Source: Mesotaenium endlicherianum (taxonomy: Eukaryota; Streptophyta; Zygnematophyceae; Zygnematales; Mesotaeniaceae). Taken from it: a DNA stretch of 64,000 nt. The DNA is taken from positions 151,580 through 215,579 of the forward strand of contig WELA01006786.1 in assembly GCA_009602735.1 (NCBI GenBank), read 5' to 3'. Under the pieces are notes generated by a model that saw only the letters and a list, made by a program, of their open reading frames with translations, had not been told where the DNA came from and searched no databases. Positions 46,080 to 56,777 of this stretch are shown here, in pieces (the stretch's first letter is position 1; every line of letters begins with the position of its first letter). Made by a program: the position numbers and the translations under genes.

Positions 46080-47120
46080 TAATGTTACCACCCAGTCCAT
46101 TGATATTGTTTCTAACCTTGTTTCCCACCTTCTAGCTGGGATAGGTAATGGCTATAATAGCCCTCCAGGTGGTGAGTGTCATTACATATTCTTCTGACAC
46201 TGATCACAGGACTTAACGTATTTTAAGACCTCCCGAGGCAACCCTTCCCAATGATAGTGCTTTGCCAGTTTGCCAACAATTTTGGCCTGCCCCAAATGCC
46301 CACCCAGTAGGTTGTCATGAGCTTGATTCAAGAGAAGAGACCTTAATTCCAAGTTATTAGGAATAACCAGCTTCAGCCGTCTTGAAGAAGTTTCACTTAC
46401 CAGGACCCCTCCTTTAAGCCTATAACCAAGTGCATTAGCAAGACATACATCATCAGTTTGGCTGGGCTAAAATGTTGGGTCAAAAAGGTAGACTTTCCTA
46501 AGTTCTTCAAGGAAGGACATTTTCACCTCTAGTGAAGTGAGTGCACAAAGGGCCTTATCAACAGCATTCTGATCAAAGTTCCTTTCTTGCAAGTCAAGTT
46601 TTCTAGAGGAAGCATCAGTAGAATTTAACTTTCCTGGTTTGTAGTCTATTTGGACCTGGAACTGCTCCAGAATCTGGCTCCAGCATTTCTCCCTCCTCGA
46701 CAGCTTGGGCTTCTTCTAAAAAAGGGTTAGAGCTAGATGATCAGTAATCACCTAAAAAGCTTTGCCATGTGAGTCTGCTCTCCACTGTTTGAGAACATGT
46801 ATAATAGCTAACAATTCTTTATCATGCACTGGATTATTAATCTCAGCCGGGTTGGACTTCATTGGCTCATACAAGTTAGGGTGCCAGTCTTGCTTACCAT
46901 GCTTGTGGTTTTGTCAGCTGGCTGCAACAAACTAGCACCCATAGCGAGGTCAGAAGCATCAGTAACCACCTGCATAGGTTTGCTTGGGTCATATGCAGCG
47001 AGAACAGGGGCAGAGCACAGAGCATCTTCAAGGGTCTGGAAGGCAGCTTGCTGCTCTTTCCCCCACACATACCCTATGTCCTTTTTAGTAAGGTCAGTCA
47101 ATGTAGTGGCCTTAGAAGAG
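46080..47120 (-). pseudogene. Integrase and RNase H remnant of A5
   Basis: The minus strand shows degraded integrase core and head sequence and an RNase H block ([22 protein letters not shown]) matching A1 pol. Strongly decayed. Confidence 0.75.
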
Positions 47121-47125
47121 TAGCT

Positions 47126-47884
47126 TAGTTCAAAAAAAATCGCCCGTATAGGTCTCTTGGGCCGTACGATACGAATTGCCGTACGCCGTATTCACGTATG
47201 GCAAGATTCGAGTATAAATCATTTTTGATTCAATTTTTTTTTAAAACTCAGTCCGTTTTATTTCACAGAGCATTCTTCTTTGTACAAATGAACCACGTCC
47301 GCTCCTATACGTGTCATTAGCGCCACGCTGTACTATAGAGTCAAGGAGTGGGAGAACACGCGTGAAGTCTGTAAACAAAATAGATGTCGGGCAAATCATC
47401 GACGTTCATGTTCCCAAAAATGATTACTTCTCTGATTCTTCCCTATCGAAGCTGGTGCACACAAAAACTATGTCGCACAGCAGCATTGCAAGTTCTTAGC
47501 ATCTCTTTCCCTGCAAAAGACGAATGTACAATGTCAAGGGGCTATAAGGTAAGGGAGGAGGACGTCTTTGGGGAAGCCTTCTTGACCCTCTCAGAGAAGC
47601 CAGTTTACGATAGGTAAGATTCTACAAGATTCTCACAAAACAAGAAATAAGAAACTCTACTTCTTGTCCCTCACTAATGTCCAACATTCGCAATTTTTGG
47701 CGCCATGGATGGGAAAGACTTGCCTGTGACTTCTGCTCAAATTCTTCAATGCCAAAAAGAGGAATGAGCGATTGCTAGACATTCTCTATTTGACTATTGT
47801 TACATTTACTTTTCAGCACCTTTCCACTCTGTGTAAGCATTTAGGCTGTACCACTCAGTGCGTTCTTTTTATGTTTTAAATGTA
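47126..47884. other. Unassigned stretch; possible exon near 47.52-47.61 kb
   Basis: No known repeat seen. On the plus strand, a short frame YKVREEDVFGEAFLTLSEKPVYD ends just before GATAG/GTAAGATT at about 47613, a good splice donor, and is preceded by CAATGTCAAG rather than a clear acceptor. It may be a stray exon of a host gene, but it is too short to name. The last four bases, TGTA at 47881-47884, are the target duplication of C2. Confidence 0.35.
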
Positions 47885-48026
47885 TGTCGTGCGATAAGAG
47901 GTCAAGTGCGTATTATCAACACAAGCAATGCATAATAAGTGAGCATGCTTTGCTGTAATGAAGTCTATAATATATGTGGCTTAATAGCCAGAAGACAATC
48001 AAGCGTCAAATGACTTAATTAAAAAG
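47885..48026 (-). repeat. C2 terminal block B2 (X)
   Basis: 142 bases, TGTCGTGCGATAAG to GACTTAATTAAAAAG, match 49034-49167 and both X blocks of C1. The TGTA duplication lies just outside. No X block is present beside A1 at the other end of the element. Confidence 0.87.
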
Positions 48027-49031
48027 TGTGTACTCTCCAGAGCGAGCACTTCAAGACTGTAATCTGGCAGGAAAACAATTAATGAAGTCTGGCTTAAAAG
48101 ATCACTGGAAGCACATCATGATCTTCAAGAGTAGTCCTATGGCAGAGGGTATAAGCCGTGACTTTGCTCACCACTTGTGAAGTTCTTCAAGTGACTGGAA
48201 GCCAGCAAGGCTTGCTCGTCACAAGAGATAGACTAAGTGGTCCTGAAAACACAAGAGATAAAAGTGTAAGCTTTACTGATAATCTCTGTGACTTACAACT
48301 GGCATAATGGGACTTCTAAAAAGATGTTCCTCTAGGGACATCTCTAGCACTTATAATCCTGGAAACCCGGCTTCGTATGCGGCGGATCCAAAGCATGTAG
48401 TCACTCTAGGAGGCTCTCCTATGTTCACTAATGTGTACAAGGCATGTACTAGCACTCCTATAGGCTAAGCATAACTCAAACCAATCAAAGCAAAGCACGT
48501 AAAATATGCTAAGTGTCTCTGATTGGTGGAGCTTACCTTGGGTAGTTCTACCTAGATAGCGCCTCAAAAGTGAATCTGGAACTCGAGAAAGCTTCCTCTA
48601 GGGGTAGGTGATGCAGTCACCAAGTTATAGCCTCAATGATGCACTTATACTATGGAAATGCAAGACTTATGTAGTCTAAAGGGCTCGCGGATTTGTGCGC
48701 ACAAAGCTAGGGGTCCTTGGAGTCACGAATAGTCAACATTGTCACCTTTGGGTGCATTGAGTCACAAGTTGGCCATTTGGTGTAATTTCGCTTGGTGCCA
48801 AAAGGAGTGCGGACTAGATCGCGTCTATCTCGCTCGATAGTTAACCAAATGACGCAAAACCGGTGCCATTCGGAAGATGCTTCGACGCGCTACACTTTGG
48901 TGACTTGGAAATCTAGAAAAGGTCAACAAATGGATGCATAAAGTTACTGCAAAGTCGATCTTCCTAGATTGATGGTTCACACACGTAGAGCTTGGTTTTG
49001 TACGTCAACCTCGACTCAATAAATCATGACA
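48027..49031 (-). repeat. C2 repeat block A2 (Y)
   Basis: 1005 bases, TGTGTACTCTCC to AATCATGACA, match 59753-60757 (also 1005 bases) and 27292-28236 in C1. Followed by two spacer bases (AA) and then B1. Confidence 0.93.
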
Positions 49032-49033
49032 AA

Positions 49034-49167
49034 CGTCGTGCGGTAGGAGGTCGGGTGCATATTATCAACACAAGTAATGCATAATAAGCAGGCAGGCTTT
49101 GCTGTAATGAAGTCTATAATACGTGTGGCTTATAGCCAGAAGACAGTCAAGCGTCAAATGTTTTAAT
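49034..49167 (-). repeat. C2 repeat block B1 (X)
   Basis: CGTCGTGCGGTAGG to GTCAAATGTTTTAAT, a second X copy between block A2 and the polypurine tract, as in C1. Confidence 0.87.
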
Positions 49168-49176
49168 CCCCCCCCC
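49168..49176 (-). other. Polypurine tract of C2
   Basis: Nine C on the plus strand (a G-run on the element strand, preceded by GAGAGCT) lie between the end of the PHD coding part and block B1, the place where plus-strand DNA synthesis would start. C1 has the same at 28375-28382. Confidence 0.65.
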
Positions 49177-49181
49177 AGCTC

Positions 49182-50653
49182 TCAGCCACCAGTTGATGGG
49201 CTGTGATCGCTGTCTAAAGCTAAAGTAGTGCAGTCGCTAAAGAACCAGTCTCTAGCTGGCACGCGGACCAGCGGCGGGTCAAGGCAGCCGATGTGGAAGC
49301 CGAGGTTGCAGCTGTCGCAAAGCAGCAACCTGGCCTCCTGGCCGGGGCTGTGGCAGATCTGGCACGCCCAGTCCTTGGGCGGCCTCGCGTTGCGGGGACA
49401 AACCCGCATGTCAAGGTTAGGAAGGTGGTATGGTCCACAATTCTTCGTGTGGTCCTTGTGAAGACAGCCATCTGCGCCTTCCAGCTCCAGAACTCCTGAC
49501 GCCAGCACACGCCTGACGCGCAGGATGACAAGCGAGCTGCTGGTGTCGAGGGTGTTCTTCGTTTGGCGTCGCAGGTACACGAAGTCACCTCCAAGAAACT
49601 GCAACAGTCGCCGATGGTAGCCTCCTCCACGAGTCATGGCATACCTCAGTGTGTTGCGGTGCTGAGCAATAGTGAGGTTGTCCTTGGCCATGGGCATTAG
49701 GCGCTGAAAGAGCTGTGCTCGCTGCCAGATAAGAGCGCTCCACGTGTCGAGCTTGTCCAAGTCCAAGACGTTCTCGGCCACGGTCCTGGCTGCTGCGGGT
49801 ACGACTGGCTGTCGGCCGTAGAGAAGGAAGTAGGGAGAATGCGAGGCCAAGGAGGCTTGCTTACTAAACCTGTACCCCATAGCCAACCATGGGAGGGCGT
49901 CGTCCCAGTGGGTGTTGTCGTGGGCTAGGCAATACTTCCGCAGCCCAAGCTTGACGGTCTGCACCATGCGCTCTGCGAGGCCGTCAGCCTGGGGAAGGTC
50001 GCGGGAGGTGGTGCGGTGGTCAATCATCGAGCGCTCTAGCAGCTTCTGAAAGCTACCCTGGAACTCCATGCCTTGGTCGGTGAGGACCTCAGCGCAGCCG
50101 CCAAAAGGACCTGATCAAGGAAAGCTTGGGCAATCCCCTCACTGGCCTTGCTGGGCAACGGCACAAGCTCAATCCACTTGGACATGAGCTCAATCATCAC
50201 CAGGACATAGAGGTTGCCTCGGCGAGACTTGGGCAGCTCCCCAGCCAAGTCAAGCGACAACCTGTACAACAGCCCCTGAATAGGGAGAGGGCAGAGAGCG
50301 ACGGTGCGGGCTGTGAAGCTCGAGCGCACCCGGTCGCAAAGTGTGCAGCTGCTGACGACGTCGGCGACGACTTTAGTCATGCCGTACCACCAGTACTCAG
50401 CCTGGAGGAGGCTGAGAGTGCGCTTAACACCAAAGTGTCCAAGCATCTCATGCACACGCCGCGCCAGCTGGCTGCGTATAGCAGGCCCAGGGACCACCAG
50501 GACAGAGCCGTCCGCCATCACTCGCCGCATGCGCCCCTCCACGAAGACGAAGTCCCGGCTGCGCTTGAGGACGCGGTCGCGCTCGCGCGCACTAATGCTT
50601 GGGACCAACTCCTTGGCTGTGACGTATTGCAGCACCAGGCCATTGTCCCACAT
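49182..50653 (-). pseudogene. Integrase with C-terminal PHD finger, C2
   Basis: Same order as in C1: an HHCC head (HEMLGHFGVKRTLSLLQ ... CTLCDRV), a DDE-type core (LSLDLAGELPKSRRGN, GLAERMVQTVKLGLRKY), a C-terminal integrase-like region (GDFVYLRRQTKNTLDTSSS) and a PHD finger (DWACQICHSPGQEA, CDSCNLGFHIGCLDPP). Recurrence of the PHD finger in two copies shows it belongs to the element. Part of a broken pol gene. Confidence 0.87.
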
Positions 50654-52022
50654 GTCCTCGGGCCCGCGCTACCAGCTGTCCTGCTCCTCGGCCGCTGCCA
50701 AGGCCAATCGTCGAGTGGTGCACGTCAAAGGTGTACTCCTGCAAGATGAGCGCCCATCGTGCGTACTTGCCTGTCAGGCGCTTCGACGTCATGAGCCACT
50801 TGAGTGGCTGATGGTCGGTGACTAAGCGGAAGTGGGTGCCGTAGAGATAGTGCCTGAAATGCACAATCGCCCACATCGCTGCCAGGCACTCCCCCTCATA
50901 GGAGCCGTAGTTGCCCTCGGCACGGTTGTTGCTGCGGCTGGCGTACGCCACCACATGCTCGAAGCCGTCATGCTCCTGCACCAGCACTGCTCCAAGCCCT
51001 GCCTGCGACCAGTCGGTGTGGAGGATAAAGGACTTTTGATAGTCACGTCGCCGTAGTACTGGGGCGCTCACCAACAGCTCTTTGAGCTTGTCAAACGCCG
51101 CCTGCTGCTCTGGTCCCCATAAGTAGGCAACGCCCTTGCGTAGCAAGTCGTTGAGCCGCTTGGCCAGCTCGCTGAACCCAGGCACAAAGCGGCGATAGTA
51201 GGTGGCGATGCCAAGGAAGGTCCTCAACTGCGAGAGGTCGATCGGCGGTGGGATGCCCGTGATGGCCGAGATCTTGGCTAGCTAAGGAGCCAAACTACTG
51301 GAATACAGAAGGTTCTCGAGGTACTCCACCTCCCGGGTCCCAAAGGTGCACTTGCCTGGATGACACTTGAGCCCAACGTCCTCCAAGCGGTCTAGGATTG
51401 CAGTGATATGCGCCACGTGCTCCTCAAATGTCTCACTGAAGACGAGCACGTCATGTATATAGCACCGGGCAAAGGAGAGCACTGCCAGCTCCTTAACCAT
51501 GACCCGCTGGAAGGTGGCAGGAGCGTTCTTCAAGCCGAAGGGCATAACCCTCCAATCGTAGAGACGCTGCGATCTCCAAAAAGCCGTCTTATGCTGGTCC
51601 TCCTCCTGATGGAAATGGTTGAAGCCCTGCCTCAAATCCATCACTAAGAGTCAAGTATTAGCGCCGATATTGTCAAAGATCTCGTTAGGGGTCGGCATAG
51701 GGTATCTGTCCAGCTCAGTAACCTCGTTAAGCTTACGATAGTCACCGCACATCCTCTTCTCAGACCAGTTGCCTGAGGCATCCTTCTTAGCTAGCATGAC
51801 TGTGGGCGCAACGTAGGTGGAGGCAGACTCACGAATGAGATGACATTCCTCTAGCTTGCTTGTTTGCGTGCTAATCAGGTCGTCCTCAAAGCGGCTATAG
51901 CGATAGCGCTTCTGGAAGATGGGCACGTCTGTCTGGAGGGGTATCCTCATAGGGTCGCCTGTGTAGCGCCCAAGATTGTGCATTCCGCTGGCAAAGCTGG
52001 CACTGCGCCGTGCATCCAGCAA
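50592..52022 (-). pseudogene. Reverse transcriptase and RNase H region, C2
   Basis: Visible are the start of reverse transcriptase (KKDASGNWSEKRMCGDYRKL), DLRQGFNHF, FGLKNAPATFQRVMVKEL, the thumb block with TFLGIATYYRRF and RNase H (HTDWSQAGLGAVLVQ, NYGSYEGECLAAMWA, VTDHQPLKW). The catalytic-box region reads as YIHDVLVFS-like sequence. Clearly Ty3/Gypsy-type and closest to C1. Broken. Confidence 0.85.
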
Positions 52023-52474
52023 TGCCGTCAGCTGAGCAGCCTGTGCCTTAGTGAGAGTCCCCCCCAGCTTCCAAGTAGGGACAGCTGGTGGTGGCTCCTA
52101 CGCTGCAGCTGGCGCCTCCTGCCCTGCTGCTGACGTGATCTGTGGGGCTGCAGGTGTCACCTGCCCTGCAGCTGGCTGCGCTCGGCCTGCTTCGGGTGCC
52201 CTCTCCTTGGCAGCTGCTGCGAACTGCCCTGCACCACCTGTCGGCGGCTGAGAGCGTGGAAAAAGAAATGGGGAGCAAAACTCCCTGGGTCGCTGTGAGG
52301 ACTCCTGTCTCCTCCTTCCCCCCCCCCAGCGAACCAGAACCAGGACCAGGATGCGGCGCAGGCAGCACTTGGGAAGCAGGACCCTTGCGCTGGGAATGCC
52401 AGGTCGTACCAGGCGGGGCGCGGCCGTCGTCGTCGGCGGAATTGCGGTCCAGGGCGTCGTAGGACTGGTCCATC

Positions 52475-54041
52475 TCAGGATGACGAGTCTGGGCGTAGAG
52501 GGGAGTCAGGGCCTGTGTCTGCAGGAGAAGCCACGTCAAGACGTTGGCATCGATAGCTTGGCCAAGGAGACGCACGCGGTTGACCTTGGTGATGCCGTCC
52601 ACCTGTGTGAGGTGCGGAGAAAAGCCCATCGCACGCTCCATCTCCACGGCACGGGGCCGCTGGAACATGCCGGTTTCGAGGTCGATGATCATGCCGCGCT
52701 GGTCTCCTACGTAGGCCGCGCTGTCGTAGCGACATACAAACGTAGGAAGCGCCCGCGTGACGTCGCAGAGAACCCCACACTGGGCTTGAGAAGGATGCGG
52801 AAGTGCAACCACGCGCAGGGCCAGGCGCGCCACGTCAAGGACGGAGTCAACGTTGCGCGTGTGGCGTGGATGTGCGGCCGCCAATGCCTCAAGCGTGCTA
52901 GGTTGGTGAAGTAAGCACGCACACAATGCACAAAGGATCCGATCTGGTCGGCGTCGATGACTGCCTCATGACCGACGTAGCTGCTGCAGAGGGAAAAGTC
53001 GGCGCTGACATTGGGCCAAGAATCGTGGCGGACAGCCACGTTCTCCAACACCCAAGCGAGCCTGTGCGGCGGCTGGCGGTCCTTAACCATGTTGAGGACG
53101 CGGAGCAGGTGCCAGAACAAGGCCGTACGCGGGTCACCGAGCGCGCCGCCCCGTCCCGCAATTAAGAAGCCCTGGCACTCCCAGCCAGCAATGATGAGGT
53201 CGATGGGCCCGAGGCGCGTGATGTGCTTGGCGGTAATGTCACGGATGTCCATGGGCCAGTCAGTCTGGGCGCGGTAGAAGGCATGCTCAGGGAAGAGGTC
53301 CAAAAAATGCTGGTGGCACAAGGCCATCTGCCTGCGGGCGACCTGCTGCGCCTCGCCATCCAGGTCCACGTAGACGTACCGACGTACGGGGATGCCAGCC
53401 TGCAAGGTGGCCAGCAACCCTGTTGTAATGCCGGCAAAGAGCTCGACAAGGACAATGCCGCCGGGACGCTCATTGAGCTGTGCGGTGTAGATAGGCGTAG
53501 GAAGGGGGCGACAGCCCAGGGCGGGATCTTCGGCCTGCGCTTGCGGTGGGTAGGAGCGCAGCAGACTGTGTTGATGGGGCGCCATGCGGAGGGCCGCCAC
53601 TGTGAGCTCTGCGTAGTGGCGAGTAAGCCGAGGAATGCGCTCGAGCAGCGGCTGCAGGCGAGCCGTGCAAGAATGCGCCTGATAAGTGCGCCAGCGCGCA
53701 CGCGCGTCCTGCAATGCCTCCTCGAGCACTGGGCGGGCCATAGCCTGCGCGTCGCGCACGCACTGCTGCTGCCACCGGTCCCTTGTCTTGTAGTTGGCGT
53801 GGTGTGAAGCGGCGTGGGCCAGCTGCTCTGTGGCGGTGCGCTGGGGCAGCTGGGGATGCTGATCAAAGTACAAACGCTGACGCTTGCGAAGATCCGCCTG
53901 GATGGGCACTATGCAGACGGAGCGCTCGTCCCAATGTGCCGCCTGTTGAGGATGGACGAGCTGACGTGGGGCGAGTTGGACTCGCGAGCGCAGCGGAGAA
54001 AGAGATGCGAGTCGGACGCGCTCCCGCTGGCTGCGCTGCAT
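52475..54041 (-). pseudogene. Cytosine-5 DNA methyltransferase carried by C2
   Basis: On the element strand, between protease and reverse transcriptase. About 195 N-terminal residues (Arg/Gln/Ala-rich) have no recognised fold. Then come motif I (VELFAGITTGLLA, about 53.44 kb), an acidic motif II-like YVYVDLDGEA, a catalytic-Cys motif IV-like IIAGWECQGF, motif VI VLENV, and near 52.5-52.7 kb motifs IX-X (VEMERAMGFSPHLT, RLLGQAIDANV). That order is the C5 methyltransferase order. These enzymes transfer a methyl group from S-adenosylmethionine to cytosine. Position inside pol, same strand and shared ends show the element carries it. DNMT capture by Gypsy elements is, as I recall, reported in charophytes and by other elements in dinoflagellates. 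The gene is broken here. Confidence 0.85.
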
Positions 54042-54141
54042 GAACCCTGCGCGTGTGCGTGCGTATGAGGATGACGGTCGCGAGGGCGCGTAACGGTGCG
54101 GACCACCTTATGAGGAGGTGACCCAGACGGCCCGTCGCCGG

Positions 54142-56418
54142 CTATGTGGCTGCGCGGGACGGCGGTAGGCCAGCCAGGCAGCGTCTGGTACAATGCGTGG
54201 GCTGCAGTGGTGGAGGAAGAATGTGCGTCATGCTCGCGGATGCGAAGATTGCGCGGACCATCATACGGCGGTGTGACTGAGCGCGGGCGCGTCTCGCGCA
54301 AAGGAGTGACCTCTCTCTCCTCGCAAAGAGGAGTGACCTCCCGTGCGTCCCTGGGAGTGTTGGCGTGACCTTGCGGGCATCCCTGGTATGCTCGCGGATC
54401 GGAGTGACCTCGCGTGCGCGCCGGTCTAGTGGCATAGTGCGGCGTGTGAAGCGTAGAGCTGGCCCGGCGTAGGGGGAAGGACCTGTACACCGAGGACCAA
54501 GGATGCTGGACCTGGCCACTGTCTGTTGCGCACGTCCGGCTCGCGGGTCAATGGCGGAGAAAGGAGCCGTGGAGGCTGTGCTGGCGGAGGCGCGACTTGG
54601 CCAGCCTGTGCCCAGGCTGTTGCCAGCAAACAAGTGCGTGACGTCACGGCACTCGTTGCTGGTCAAACAGTTGTGCTGTGTCGGACGACTAGGCCCGCCG
54701 GCGCATTGATGGGCTCGACGGGGACTGGCCGTGGTCTCGTGTGAGAGAGAGCTGAAGCCGGGAGGCCCTGTAGGCTGGCTTTGGACGCGAGCTGCAGGCG
54801 TGGGCAAAGGTGGCTCTGCCGACGGCTGGGCTGCGGGCTCCTTTACGGCCTCCTGGATCCATTCCTGCCACTCCTCCTCCTCGCTGCTCATTGGCACGTC
54901 GTCGGACCTGCCTGGGAACGCTGCCTGTCTCATGGCCTCATCCTCACACGTGGTAGTGCGTGGCCACGAGTTGCTTATCCTGTGCGACGGTGCGGGCGAG
55001 GGCGACTGGGAGGCCATGCGGAACCGTATGGCGACCCCCACAAGCACGTCATGCCGTACGCGGACGTGTGATCTCGAGGAGGGTCCGCTCGTTGCAGGAG
55101 GCTGTGGCCTAGGTATGGCTGCTGTGGCTGTCGCTGCGTCGTGAGCGTGCGCTACAACAGTAAGGGCAGCTGTGGCAATGGCGTGTGCCTCGACAGCGTC
55201 TGCCGCCATTTGACGCATCATGGCGTTATGCGCGGCGTAGATCCGCATTGTCTCCCTGGCTTGTGCGGCCAGAGCGTCAGCCTGCTCCTGGGGCGTGAGG
55301 TGGAGCTTGGCGCCGGACAGCTCGGGATCCTCATCCTGTGTCTCCAACAACTCGGCGCCAACGGAGACCTCCTCATCCTCGGCTCCCCCCTTATCGGTCT
55401 GAACCACGGACCGACCATTGTCCAGCGCCATGAAGCCGTAGAGGGCAGACTCAGCTGAGCGACGAGCCAAGATGTCAAGTGGCACGAATGTAGTGCGGGT
55501 CCCCCCTGACTGCCAGTCGGGTCGATAGAAGACCCGCTCCACCCAATTATCCACTGCGGCGCCGATAGGAAAGAGAACGTCCTGGCCAAGGAGCACGTTA
55601 AAGGTCTCAAAGTGAGTGACCAACGCGTGCCGGTGGATGGTTGTCTCATCCGGAGTGCCGGGACGAAAGGTGAAGCAAAGGGCCAGCCGCGTGCGCCCAG
55701 TGACGGTCTCAAAAGTGCCGGCCACGGTGTTGATCAGCGTTGGCAAATCCTCTAGGTCGGCTGACGAGAGGTCCAGCTGGCGGAAGTAGCGCAGGTTGAA
55801 GAGGACTGGCTGGGCGCCAGTGTCAAACATGATGCGCTGCGGGGCCTGCGTGTTGACCAGCACGATGCGCTGCGAATTATCCAAAAACGCAGCGTTAGGC
55901 GTGTTGATCATCTTGCGCTCATGCGCAGGTCGCGCGGGTGCGGAGAGCACCGCGGCTGCCGCATCTGACGGCGGCTTGCCGTCTGAGGCGCGCTGGCTGG
56001 CCCTGCGCGACTGGAGCAGTACTTGGGTCGCCTGCCGTGTGGCCTCCATTGACACGCCGAGCTCCGGAAAGGAGACTACCGGCATGCGGTGAAGCGCCAG
56101 CGAGATGACCTCGGCGCTGAGCTGCACCGTAGTCATTGGCGAGGACATCGCGTGAGGCGAGAATGCCGCTGGCGCTGCCGGCGTGTCCAGCACGCGGAAC
56201 GAGCGGGGCAGACTCGACGCCTCCTCCGCGCGACGCCCCTGATCTGGCTCGGCGCGCTTCTGTGCCACTGCTGGGCGTCCGGCTGCCACCAAAGCGTGTT
56301 TGCACCGTGCCCCGCCGTCTGCTGTGCGGCCTCCAAGTGGCACTGTGCGTGCGCAGCAGGCCAATATGGGACCGCACGCGGCTGTAGCAACAAGCGCAGC
56401 CGCTGGGACAATCGGCAA
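54142..56418 (-). pseudogene. Protease-containing region of C2
   Basis: A long frame with an aspartic protease around 55.6-55.85 kb: QRIMFDTGAQPVLFNLRYF, later FNVLLGQDVLFPIG, the usual flap-to-C-terminal order of retropepsins. It is preceded by an Ala/Arg/Ser-rich stretch and followed by about 400 residues of Pro/Ala/Ser-rich, low-order sequence including an acidic SSEEEEWQEWIQEAV. The downstream part is a spacer before the methyltransferase. Protease would cut the element polyproteins. Confidence 0.75.
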
Positions 56419-56777
56419 AAGAGCGGCTGGCGCACCTGGCGCTGGCGCGCTCGGCGCTGACGCGCCTGACGCGGGCGCACCTGGCGCTGGGACACCTGGT
56501 CCTCCTGCAGCTGGCGCCTCGGCAAACGCTGGCGCCGCCGCCGGAGCGAATGCAGATGCCAGCGCAGCTTCGGGCGCAGGCGCCTCGGCTGCTGGTGCAA
56601 ACGCCGGAGCTGGCGCAAGCTTGGTTGCTGGCAGGCTGACCAGTGGCGCTTATGGAACGCCTCTGGGCCTGCCAGGTCGCGTCGCCCGACCGGGTTCGGT
56701 GTCGGTATCGGCTACCCCAAGCATGGTACATGGCGCCCTCCAGATAGCGCGCGCGCTCGCCGGGACCCTCGCCACGC

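Larger units (their letters stand above)
44374..47125 (-). mobile_element. Diverged Ty3/Gypsy family A relative, copy A5, partial
   Basis: An LTR end (to 45154, ...ATTCATTACA), purine tract, stem-loop, diverged ORF3 end (about 45.2-46.07 kb), integrase head and core (about 46.08-46.65 kb) and RNase H (about 46.65-47.12 kb) follow in family A order on the minus strand, with internal losses, then similarity stops. Coding similarity to A1 is clearly lower than among A1, A2 and A4, so this is an older or separate subfamily. Many breaks. Confidence 0.82.

Noticed and set aside
48027-49031. Block Y alone as an ordinary LTR pair of C2
   Set aside because: That reading leaves the X blocks on both sides of the 3' copy unexplained in two independent insertions, and the outer X start, not Y, adjoins the TGTA duplication.
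52475-54041. A host DNA methyltransferase gene
   Set aside because: It lies on the same strand between protease and reverse transcriptase of C2, inside the element ends, with no sign of separate gene structure.
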